From CAZJWR01 sp964549765 (lineage in GTDB: Bacteria; Zixibacteria; MSB-5A5; GN15; JAAZOE01): DNA of 17,547 bases. The position numbers and the translations under genes are program-made. Below, piece by piece: positions 6,138 through 13,036 of this stretch. Positions within the stretch are counted from its first letter, which is position 1. The number at the start of each line of letters is the position of its first letter. Below the pieces are notes generated by a model. It saw only the letters and a program-made list of their open reading frames with translations, made no database searches and was not told where the DNA came from. The stretch covers positions 1 to 17,547 of the forward strand of contig CAZJWR010000070.1 of assembly GCA_964549765.1 (NCBI GenBank), given 5' to 3'.

Positions 6138-8123
6138 ATGCGATCACCCATCAGAACAGGGATACTTTTGGTTTCCCTTCTGGCAATCGCCGCGTTTTGC
6201 AGCACCCTTCGCGCTCAGACCTTCTATCTGAGCCCGGATACCATCACCATCTGCTCGGACACCAGCGAAGCCTTTACCGTTGAGCTTCGGGCGGATGAAA
6301 ACGTATCCGACCTGAATCTGTATTCGGTATTCCTCGGATTCGACCCCAGCCAGATCGAATTGCGCTACATCAATGATACCACCTGGTGGCAGTGCAACGG
6401 CTGGCAACTCGATTCGACCTGCATCGACTCTGCCGCCACCGCCTGGGATCTGGATTCCACCTGTCTCGGATACAACTGCAGCCAATGGATGCACGTCGAC
6501 TCGATCTGCCTGGATTCGACCCCGACCGCCTGGGAGGTCGATTCGACCTGTCTCGACTGGAACGTCATCTGGCAGGTCGATTCCCTCTGTCTCGATTCCG
6601 AGGTCATGGAATGGTACGTCGATTCGACCTGTCTCAACTGGGAATGCACCGAGTACGACATTTACGGTGACTGTATCGATTCATCCTGCCTTGAATGGCA
6701 GATCGATTCATTGCCTGTGGAATACGTCTGCACGTCCTGGCAGATAGACTCCACCTTTATCGACTCCGTCTGCTTGCTCTTTCAGGTCGATTCCATACCC
6801 CTGTCATACGGCTGCACCCACTGGGAAATCGATTCCGTCTGCGTTGACTCGTTCTGCGGTGCCTGGTTCGTGGATTCGACCGCCACGGCCTGGGAATGTA
6901 CGGCCTTTTTCGTCGACTCGATTTGCTACGATTCGACGTTAACAACACCCGAAAACGCCGATTTCTACCACGTGAAGACGACCGATTATGCCGTCAACGA
7001 TTCCAATTCGCTCTTCCAGGAATGTCCCGGGGCGCAGTCCGTTCAGTTCTTCAGCCGGCTGACATCCGATTCATCCAAGCTGATTATTGAATCGCTGATC
7101 TTCTGGCCGCTTCTCGATGTCGACGGCCCCGGCCTTTTGGCCACGATAAAATTGCGGAGCGTCGGCAGCGGCATCTATCACTTTACCATCGATTCGCTCG
7201 TCGCCAAGGACTCGCTCGGGAACAGCCTGCCGGTTACCGGTCAGGGAAATGTCATTATGGTAAATCCACCCCCGGATTCGTTCGATCTGAAATCGCCAAA
7301 TCTCGGGCAGAATATCGAAGCCACCATCGGCGACAGCATTGAGTTCGTCTGGGAAGCATCTGGTGTCTACTGCCCGGGTGATTCGGTTTTGTATATCCTT
7401 ATTCTCTCGGACGAGCCGACCTTCGAATCGTTAAACACCTTTAACGTAAATGACCTACAGGATACGTCCTATAGCTTCGATGCCACCCACGACCTGTGGT
7501 ATGGCACGGTTTACTGGAAGGTGCGGGCGACCGATTCTTACGGGGGATGGACCATGGGCGCGCCGGAATACAGCCAGTTCAATCTTCAACTCCAGGCGAC
7601 TGCGCCCGGAGAATTCGATTTGCAGTCGCCGGATGACAGCGGCCTGTACAACACGATCGCGAGAACCACGCACGATTTCGCGTGGACGATTCCGGCCTCA
7701 CAGATTCCCGATGACACCCTGACGTACGACGTTCATTTCTGGCTGGGCGCCCCGACTCCGGGCGGTGAAGATTTTATCCTCCCGAATCTCGATACCAACG
7801 GCGTCAACCTTAGCGTCGACCACTTTCAGCTCTATAACGAGTATTCCTGGGCGGTCGACTGCGGCAACCGCATCGGCCTTAACACGTGGTCGACTGAAAC
7901 GTTTGTCCTGACGTACTACCTTCGCGGAGACGCTAATTCCGATATCGCCCTCAACATCGGCGACCCTGTTCATCTGATCAATTATATTTTCAAGGGGGGA
8001 CCGGCGCCGGCCTTCGATAAACTCGGCGACCCCAACTGCGACGACCGAGTAAATATCGGCGATGCGGTTTACCTGATCAATTATATATTCAAGAGCGGGC
8101 CGGAACCCTGCCCCGACGATTAG
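6138..8123 (+). CDS. Secreted cohesin-like protein with Trp/Cys repeat insertion, FN3-like domains and dockerin
   Basis: A 661-aa exported protein; AGGAGG at 6125-6130 lies seven bases before ATG. The signal peptide ends near STLRAQ. Residues about 27-85 look like the first half of a cohesin-like domain (TVELRADENVSDLNLYSVFL, then FDPSQIEL). Residues 89-270 are 13 tandem 14-residue repeats of the form W-x-V-D-S-x-C-L-D-S. The cohesin-like fold then resumes (about 275-375, with DVDGPGLLATIKLR). Two FN3/Ig-like domains follow (about 378-480 and 486-590). A two-copy dockerin-like module ends the protein (about 595-661: GDANSDIALNIGD and DDRVNIGDAVYLINYIFK). The domain calls rest on pattern recognition. 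Role in a surface complex is inferred; a Cys-rich insertion inside a binding domain is unusual. Confidence 0.88.
   Translation: MRSPIRTGILLVSLLAIAAFCSTLRAQTFYLSPDTITICSDTSEAFTVELRADENVSDLNLYSVFLGFDPSQIELRYINDTTWWQCNGWQLDSTCIDSAATAWDLDSTCLGYNCSQWMHVDSICLDSTPTAWEVDSTCLDWNVIWQVDSLCLDSEVMEWYVDSTCLNWECTEYDIYGDCIDSSCLEWQIDSLPVEYVCTSWQIDSTFIDSVCLLFQVDSIPLSYGCTHWEIDSVCVDSFCGAWFVDSTATAWECTAFFVDSICYDSTLTTPENADFYHVKTTDYAVNDSNSLFQECPGAQSVQFFSRLTSDSSKLIIESLIFWPLLDVDGPGLLATIKLRSVGSGIYHFTIDSLVAKDSLGNSLPVTGQGNVIMVNPPPDSFDLKSPNLGQNIEATIGDSIEFVWEASGVYCPGDSVLYILILSDEPTFESLNTFNVNDLQDTSYSFDATHDLWYGTVYWKVRATDSYGGWTMGAPEYSQFNLQLQATAPGEFDLQSPDDSGLYNTIARTTHDFAWTIPASQIPDDTLTYDVHFWLGAPTPGGEDFILPNLDTNGVNLSVDHFQLYNEYSWAVDCGNRIGLNTWSTETFVLTYYLRGDANSDIALNIGDPVHLINYIFKGGPAPAFDKLGDPNCDDRVNIGDAVYLINYIFKSGPEPCPDD
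6402..6947 (+). repeat. 13 x 42-bp coding repeat (Trp/Cys, 14 aa units)
   Basis: Exactly 546 bp, or 13 x 42. Units include WQLDSTCIDSAATA, WDLDSTCLGYNCSQ, WYVDSTCLNWECTE, WQIDSTFIDSVCLL and WEIDSVCVDSFCGA. Unit 3 has 15 residues and unit 4 has 13. Odd units carry DS in the second half; even units carry an aromatic residue, usually with Cys (YNC, WN, WEC, YVC, YGC, WEC), so the real period is 28 residues. About 17 Cys lie in the array. DNA-level similarity is clear (GATTCGACCTG and variants) but diverged, which suggests selection on the peptide. Confidence 0.9.
7926..8120 (+). other. Dockerin-like duplicated calcium-loop module
   Basis: Two copies of a GD-x-N-x-D-x-x-x-N-I-G-D-x-V-x-L-INYIFK unit, each ending in a GP-rich tail (GGPAPAF, SGPEPCP). 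In type I dockerins this loop plus helix binds calcium and docks to a cohesin. Closely similar copies occur in the 14597-15082 protein. Confidence 0.8.
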
Positions 8124-8128
8124 ATAAA

Positions 8129-8146
8129 ACAGCCCGCAAGGGCTGT
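8129..8146 (+). terminator. Small GCAA-loop hairpin after stop codon
   Basis: ACAGCCC (8129-8135), GCAA loop, GGGCTGT (8140-8146), five bases after the TAG stop. It has no U tail. The stronger terminator lies just downstream. Confidence 0.45.
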
Positions 8147-8176
8147 AGCTTGCCTCAACGTAGTCTTCTGTACCCC

Positions 8177-8221
8177 TGCATCCTCCGGGCAGCCCTGCCC
8201 GGGGGGTGCATCTAAAGTTTT
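8177..8221 (+). terminator. Rho-independent terminator
   Basis: A 15-bp stem (8177-8191 with 8196-8210, two G-U pairs) has a four-base GCCC loop and is followed by TCTAAAGTTTT. It is GC-rich and positioned to end the transcript of the 6138-8123 gene. Confidence 0.75.
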
Positions 8222-8835
8222 GCCCCCAACCGTCCGATTATTTATTTGATGGATGAATGGCGGCCCTGCGCGCCGGACGTTCCGATCGATTGTCAGGAAC
8301 TGGGAACATATATGATTTCACATGTGGCATTGAAAAGCCCGAAAGACGATCTTCAATCAATCAAGCATACCGATTTGCGGCCGGCGTCTTTATGCTGCGG
8401 ATGCTGCACCATCCGTTTTTTCCATCCGCTCGACTCCAAATACGTTGACAAAGACAGCCCGGAGCAGTATTTTTGTCATAGACAAACAACAGAAAGGGCA
8501 CGGGGGGCTTTCGCAGCCTAATAGCGTTCCCAGGTTAGGTGAGAGGTCTCTCGTCGCCCTATCAATTTTATCATCCGACAACGACGATAACGTTCGATAC
8601 ACGCCGGGGGATGCCCGGAGGGTGTCTTTCATAATAAGTCTTTGTACAACAATGAATAAGCCGCGGCCCCGGCATTTTTGGTGATAAGGTGTGGATTTGC
8701 CGCTGCGGCTGGGCATCGAGGGCGCCAACCATTACCGGACATCTCCGTGAAATTTTGCAAAAAAAGATATTCGGTTCGTCTGATGCGCCGTTTGCCGATG
8801 GCAATTATGTGCCGAAGCCCGCTCTTAGTAAGGCC
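8222..8835. other. Gene-poor intergenic region
   Basis: About 600 bases between converging transcripts. Open frames on both strands (for example plus 8246-8521 and minus 8728-8390) lack Shine-Dalgarno sites and recognisable domains, so I do not call them. The region holds single CTGGGAAC motifs (8300-8307 plus; 8533-8526 minus) and copy B of the 20-bp dispersed repeat. Confidence 0.5.
8527..8546 (-). repeat. 20-bp dispersed repeat, copy B
   Basis: On the minus strand this reads exactly as 904-923. On that strand the copy continues into CTGGGAACGCTATT, which resembles a unit of the 13-bp tandem repeat at 488-539 (ACTGGGAACGCTT), linking the two repeat types. Confidence 0.7.
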
Positions 8836-8839
8836 TTAC
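8828..8839. other. 12-bp palindrome over acetyltransferase stop codon
   Basis: GTAAGGCCTTAC is a perfect palindrome overlapping the TAA stop of the minus-strand acetyltransferase gene. It could help end that transcript, but no T run follows, so a terminator is not firmly supported. Confidence 0.3.
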
Positions 8840-9321
8840 GCCTCCCCGATGAATGATATGTGCAGCGGAGACATCTCATTGCGCTCGTAGAATCTGGTTG
8901 CCCCCTCGTTGGCGACTGCTGTGTAGAGAGTAAAGTATTTGATTCCATGCCGCCGGAAAAAAGCTCTTGAGCCGTCAAGTAATTGCGTAGCGATACCTTT
9001 GCGGCGGTGCTCGTTGGCGACCATGAGAGCTGATATCGCCCCGACCTTCTTGATTTTATAAAAGCGAGGCTGTTCGCGTATCACGACCGAGGCGTAACCG
9101 ACGAACTCATCGTCGACCAGCGCGATAATCGTGGCGCTGTCGTCCGACTCCGAAGATTGCAGGAATCGGCCGGAAATATCGGCGTCGGTCAGGTTATCGG
9201 TTTCGAAAAACTCCTTATGATGCTGCTCATATTCGGCAAAGAAATCCTTGCAAAGCGTCAGGACGGCTGTCAGGTCATCTTCAGGCCGTAACTCGCGTAT
9301 CGTTACCATCTTTCCACCCAT
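8836..9321 (-). CDS. GNAT-family N-acetyltransferase
   Basis: A 161-aa cytoplasmic protein of normal single-domain GNAT length. Motif A is clear: VGAISALMVANEHRRKGIAT, with the acetyl-CoA pyrophosphate loop R106-R107-x-G109-I110-A111. Motif B contains N138 and Y145 (VANEGATRFYER). The family moves an acetyl group from acetyl-CoA to an amine; the substrate cannot be read from sequence. ATG at 9321 has an AGGAG about 13 bases upstream, which is far. An internal ATG at 9309 (MVTIRELRPED) follows GGTGGAAAG and may be the true start. It is the only minus-strand gene here and diverges from the phosphoesterase gene, with which it probably shares a control region. Confidence 0.9.
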   Translation of the reverse strand: MGGKMVTIRELRPEDDLTAVLTLCKDFFAEYEQHHKEFFETDNLTDADISGRFLQSSESDDSATIIALVDDEFVGYASVVIREQPRFYKIKKVGAISALMVANEHRRKGIATQLLDGSRAFFRRHGIKYFTLYTAVANEGATRFYERNEMSPLHISFIGEA

Positions 9322-9374
9322 CCACAGGATAACGCTCCTGCCGGTTTGTTTCGAAGCATAGTGCTCACTCGATA

Positions 9375-9403
9375 AAGGTAGGTCCGTCTGCGCTTCCGGT
9401 CAA
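9375..9403 (-). promoter_or_regulatory. Promoter for acetyltransferase gene
   Basis: On the minus strand, TTGACC (9403-9398), a 17-bp spacer and TACCTT (9380-9375). The -35 is good and the -10 moderate; spacing to the start codon is suitable. Confidence 0.5.
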
Positions 9404-9463
9404 TATGAATAGTGAACCAAAAGGCAATCATTGCCATATAAGGTAGGATTGACTTCCGGTCAA
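9393..9463 (+). repeat. 11-bp direct repeat pair and small inverted repeat in divergent control region
   Basis: CTTCCGGTCAA occurs at 9393-9403 and 9453-9463, exactly 60 bp apart. The first copy overlaps the acetyltransferase -35 box. Between them lies GGCAAT-C-ATTGCC (9423-9435). The arrangement fits operator sites for one regulator acting on both divergent genes, but this is inference. Confidence 0.4.
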
Positions 9464-9484
9464 GCGCCGGATTGATAGTGATCG

Positions 9485-9513
9485 TTGCGCTGATCGCCGA
9501 TAGACACTATACT
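9485..9513 (+). promoter_or_regulatory. Promoter for phosphoesterase gene
   Basis: TTGCGC (9485-9490), 17-bp spacer, TATACT (9508-9513). The strong -10 and short distance to the start (about 45 bases) support it; the -35 is only half matched. Confidence 0.5.
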
Positions 9514-9559
9514 GCGTTCGCACGACTGAACCCGGATTTGGATTTGGGAGAAATTGCCG

Positions 9560-10681
9560 GTGTTTTTCAGACTTTTCCTCGCCGCCTGGACCATCATGCA
9601 CATCTATGTTTTCTGGAAAGCCGCCAGGACACCGGCGATCACGAGGTTTGTTCCCCGCAAGATTCTAATCCCGCTGGGTGCATTTCTCTGGGGCGGATTA
9701 TTCCTCTATCGCATCCTGGATATCGGAAGTTCAAGCGTGCTCGACCGTTACCTCGAATTATTCGCGATGAACTGGCTGGGAATTCTGTTCCTGTTGTCGA
9801 TCAGCCTCCTGTTCTTCGATATCGCCACCGGGTTCGGGCTGTTTTTCCGCCGCCATCTGCCGCGCATCCGAGTGGCGGTGTTTCTCGTGGGCGCGCTGTT
9901 GTCGGCGTTTGCTTTCTTTCAGGCGATGCGGCCGCCGGTGATCAACGATTATGAAATTCATATGACGAACCTGCCTGATGAGGACAACGGCCTGACGGCA
10001 GCGGTTATATCCGACCTTCATCTGGGAAGCCTTATCGGTGAAAGCTGGCTGGCGGCCCGTGTCGCGCAGGTAAACGCCATGCATCCCGATATGATCCTCG
10101 TGCTCGGCGACGTCTTCGAGGGCGACAGCGATAACGAACGCCGTAACGGCATGATGATGCAACTACGCAAACTCTCCGCGCCCCTCGGTGTCTGGGGCGT
10201 CACCGGCAATCATGAATCCCACGGCGGACTGGAGGCGGGCGTCGAATTCCTGGAAGATTCCGGTATCCGCATGTTGCGCAATCGATGGACGGAAATCCGG
10301 CCCGGTCTCGTTTTGGCGGGTATCGATGACCGCGGTCACGGTTTTTCGAGTTCAGGACGAACCGATCGCATCGCGCAAGCCTTATCGGGCATTCCGCCCG
10401 ATGCCGCGACGATCTTTCTGTCCCATCGCCCGCAGGGAATGTCGGAAGCTGCCGCTGCCGGCGTCGAATTGATGCTGTGCGGCCACACCCACGGCGGACA
10501 ACTTTGGCCCTTCACCTATGTCTCCGCCGCTGTCAATGACCTGCTAATGGGGAAATACGTCATCAATGGCATGCCGGTCATCGTGACGCGCGGCATGGGC
10601 ACCTGGGGCCCGCGCATGCGGCTCTGGCTCCCCGGCGAAATCCTCCGTATCACCCTGAACCCGGCCACATCCAGATCATAG
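9560..10681 (+). CDS. Membrane-anchored metallophosphoesterase (YkuE-like)
   Basis: A protein of about 373 residues. The first about 125 residues contain about four hydrophobic membrane segments; the rest is a calcineurin-like phosphoesterase domain. The metal-binding motifs are in order: SDLH (near 152), GDVFEGD (near 185), GNHE (near 217), SHRP, and GHTHGGQ (near 309). Such enzymes hydrolyse phosphate esters using two metal ions; YkuE-type members are linked to envelope or lipid-related substrates, but the substrate here is unknown. GTG at 9560 is preferred because GGGAG (9546-9550) lies nine bases upstream; TTG at 9554 is in frame but only three bases from that site. It diverges from the acetyltransferase gene and is probably monocistronic. 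Confidence 0.9.
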   Translation: MFFRLFLAAWTIMHIYVFWKAARTPAITRFVPRKILIPLGAFLWGGLFLYRILDIGSSSVLDRYLELFAMNWLGILFLLSISLLFFDIATGFGLFFRRHLPRIRVAVFLVGALLSAFAFFQAMRPPVINDYEIHMTNLPDEDNGLTAAVISDLHLGSLIGESWLAARVAQVNAMHPDMILVLGDVFEGDSDNERRNGMMMQLRKLSAPLGVWGVTGNHESHGGLEAGVEFLEDSGIRMLRNRWTEIRPGLVLAGIDDRGHGFSSSGRTDRIAQALSGIPPDAATIFLSHRPQGMSEAAAAGVELMLCGHTHGGQLWPFTYVSAAVNDLLMGKYVINGMPVIVTRGMGTWGPRMRLWLPGEILRITLNPATSRS

Positions 10682-11050
10682 AATCAGTTCTGTCTCGCGG
10701 GCTGTCTTTCTGACGAGAACGGATTGATTGCGAATTCAATTTACATCGCAGTCCAACAATGAGACGGTCATGACAGGAATAGATCCGATATCGACATACG
10801 CTGAGGGCGAAGGGAGAAGTCATAACGAACCATCCAATATTTGGACGAATTCGTCCGGCATTTACCAATAGCCTTGTAATCATATCCGGTCAATTGTGTG
10901 GTATAACCTGATCTTATGCAATAAATTATCAAAGACCTTGTACCCCTGATTGGTATTTGAAAAACTCGGCATACACCTTGCGTAATCAACTGGTGACGTG
11001 CGATAAGACAGAACGCTCGATATTGCCTCATCCGATCACGAGATTCTAAC
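10682..11050. other. Intergenic region with palindrome, no gene
   Basis: AT-richer than the flanking genes. The only clear element is a perfect 14-bp palindrome GGACGAATTCGTCC (10843-10856), possibly a regulator site for the downstream operon, although it lies about 200 bp upstream of its promoter. Open frames on both strands lack Shine-Dalgarno sites and recognisable domains. Confidence 0.5.
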
Positions 11051-11079
11051 TTGACAAAACATGGACCAATATATATATT
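11051..11079 (+). promoter_or_regulatory. Sigma70-type promoter P2 of surface operon
   Basis: TTGACA (11051-11056), exactly 17 bp, TATATT (11074-11079). Transcription would start near 11086 and leave a leader of about 310 nt. The -35 box and TATATT are identical to those at 246-273. Confidence 0.75.
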
Positions 11080-11397
11080 GTGGTTGAAAATCTCCATGAG
11101 TTTGAACCAGAATTGGTTTGGGCGATTTTCGCATCATGTAGTCCTTAGTGATCAATCGTGAAATACACCCGCGGACATTAGCACCCAACGCTCATTCTGA
11201 TTGTAAGTTTTCATCGTCCGTCGCGGGGGATTCGGCCGGAAATGGCGCCCGAGACGATACGTACGTACGATCTTCGACTGCGGTTCCACAGGAAGCTGGG
11301 AACCGGCAGATTCGAGCATTCCGGTCGGCGAGCGGCAACGATAATGAGATACGGCGTTGGCAAAGTCGAATAGAATATTTAGTTGATGGAGGAAGTG
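11080..11397 (+). other. Leader of the 11398 operon
   Basis: A 5' leader of about 310 nt without a supported gene. It contains a 7-bp hairpin CGGTTCC/GGAACCG (11281-11287 and 11299-11305) whose 3' arm carries a CTGGGAAC motif (11296-11303). No known riboswitch is recognised. Confidence 0.4.
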
Positions 11398-13023
11398 ATG
11401 TGTAAACAGATCAGATACGTGCTTATGGTCTCGACTATGCTGCTGTGCAGCGGGTGGTATGCATACGCCGAGACTCCCCAGTTGATCAGTTATCAGGGAT
11501 TCCTGACCGATTCGGCCGGACCGGCCTCCGGGGTCTACTCGATGGTATTCAACATATACGATACGGAGGCGGGTGGATCACCGCTCTGGAGCAGCGGTAC
11601 GGTCAGTATCGAGGTTGACAACGGGTATTTTCACTATATGCTGGGCGTCGACGCGGCTCTTTCGGGGATATGCTTTGAGGGCGCCGACCGGTGGCTCGGT
11701 GTGCAGGTACTCCCGGATAACGAGATGACGCCGCTCGCGCGCCTGGGTTCGGTCCCGTATTCCTATAAGACGTCGCGGGCCGATACCGCTGACGTCGGGG
11801 GCGGCTGGGTCGTTGCCGCTCAGGGGAAAGCGCGCGGTCCGGTGATTACTCCATCCGATCCCAGCGCCTATATCGCGGTCGGGACAAGCGATCCATTCGC
11901 GAAATTGCATGTCAGCGGCGCCCTGCCGGGTGAGGATCTCCTTCGCGCCGGCGACTCGACACTTGTCGTGCCCGGCGAAGGCAGTGTGTTGGTCGGCACG
12001 CGCTTGTGTATTCAACACGTTGACGTCGGGCTGCTGGCGGACTACCAGGATGTATGCGATGACGACATCATCGTCGAGGATACTAATGCGGTCATCGGTT
12101 TGTACAGTTCCTCGAGTGGTTCGTATGCCGGCGGAGTCGTCTTCGGCCAGGTTAGCAACGGCAGCATGGTGGATAAATGGGCGCTGTTGCGTGAGACCCC
12201 CGCTGCCGATTACGGCGGCAACGGTCTCCGCTTCACCTACGGCCCCCAGTGCGAGCACGCCACCAATTCAACCTTTATGCGGATGGCCAGCGACGGCGAT
12301 ATTGCCATCGGGACCGAAGATCCGGAAGGCTACCGTCTGCTCGTGGAATCCTCCGGCGAGGGTGCGTATGGGGCGACGGGGATGTTCAGAAATACCAGCA
12401 GCGGACTCGGCATCGCCATCAAGGGCGAATCGCACGGTACCGACGTGACTATGCTTCTTTCGCAGGAAGGCAGCGGTCCTATCCTGCGCTGCGATAGCTG
12501 GACCGGCGAATGGCACCCCGTGTTTACGGTCGAGAATAACGGGCGAACCAAGGTGAGGGGCGTTTTGGAAGTCCAGACTCTTGAGGGTATAACACTCATC
12601 GAGATGGGCGAAGGGCTCGATTATGCGGAAGGGTTCGATGTTTCGGGCGGTAGCGCGATTGAACCGGGGAACGTGCTGGTAATCGATCCGAAAAACCCCG
12701 GCAAGCTGACACTGAGCGCCCGGCCGTATAACCGGGCGGTGGCCGGAGTAGCGGCGGGAGCCGGTGGACTCGGTTCCGGCGTGCGCCTCGGGGCCTGGCA
12801 GTTCGATTCCGACGTGGCTCTCGCCGGGCGCGTGTTCTGCAATGTCGACGCCGCTTTTGGTGCGATTCAACCCGGCGACCTGCTCACCACCTCCCCGACG
12901 CCCGGGTACGCCATGAAAGTTGCCGACTACGAACGGGCGCAAGGCGCCATTCTCGGGAAAGCGATGGAGCCCATGGAACAGGGTCGGAAGGGCCAAATCC
13001 TCGTCCTGGTAACCCTGCAATAA
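11398..13023 (+). CDS. Secreted tail-fibre-like repeat protein with YQG N-terminal domain
   Basis: A 541-aa protein. ATG 11398 is chosen: GGAGG (11388-11392) lies five bases upstream and a clean signal peptide begins there (MCKQIRYVLMVSTMLLCSGW, then YAYA). Residues about 25-130 form a domain with ISYQGFLTDSAG and VFNIYDTEAGG; a paralogue starts the 15828 protein (NYQGHLTDGSG, FSIYDD). The middle has two adhesin/tail-fibre style motifs, IAVGTSDPFAKLHVSG and IAIGTEDPEG. The C-terminal about 135 residues (EPGNVLVIDPKNPGKL ... LAGRVFCNVD ... GDLLTTSPTPGYAM ... ILVLVTLQ) match a region I have seen at the end of similar secreted proteins but cannot name. It is the first gene of the operon, 13 nt before the protease. 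Extracellular fibre or adhesin is inferred. Confidence 0.85.
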   Translation: MCKQIRYVLMVSTMLLCSGWYAYAETPQLISYQGFLTDSAGPASGVYSMVFNIYDTEAGGSPLWSSGTVSIEVDNGYFHYMLGVDAALSGICFEGADRWLGVQVLPDNEMTPLARLGSVPYSYKTSRADTADVGGGWVVAAQGKARGPVITPSDPSAYIAVGTSDPFAKLHVSGALPGEDLLRAGDSTLVVPGEGSVLVGTRLCIQHVDVGLLADYQDVCDDDIIVEDTNAVIGLYSSSSGSYAGGVVFGQVSNGSMVDKWALLRETPAADYGGNGLRFTYGPQCEHATNSTFMRMASDGDIAIGTEDPEGYRLLVESSGEGAYGATGMFRNTSSGLGIAIKGESHGTDVTMLLSQEGSGPILRCDSWTGEWHPVFTVENNGRTKVRGVLEVQTLEGITLIEMGEGLDYAEGFDVSGGSAIEPGNVLVIDPKNPGKLTLSARPYNRAVAGVAAGAGGLGSGVRLGAWQFDSDVALAGRVFCNVDAAFGAIQPGDLLTTSPTPGYAMKVADYERAQGAILGKAMEPMEQGRKGQILVLVTLQ

Positions 13024-13036
13024 GGAGCGTGAAATC

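Noticed and set aside
6402..6947. The Trp/Cys repeat as a frameshift or assembly artefact
   Set aside because: The frame is the same before and after the array, Trp, Asp-Ser and Cys are conserved by position while the DNA has diverged, and the flanks together form one domain.
8246..8728. Open frames of about 90-110 codons on both strands between the terminator and the acetyltransferase gene
   Set aside because: No ribosome-binding sites, no domain, and a TTG start for the plus-strand frame; the minus-strand frame runs through the dispersed 20-bp repeat.
10768..11405. Open frames in the intergenic region before the surface operon (minus 11097-10768, plus 11148-11405)
   Set aside because: One crosses the consensus promoter on the opposite strand and the other overlaps the operon leader and the real start codon; neither has a Shine-Dalgarno site or a recognisable product.
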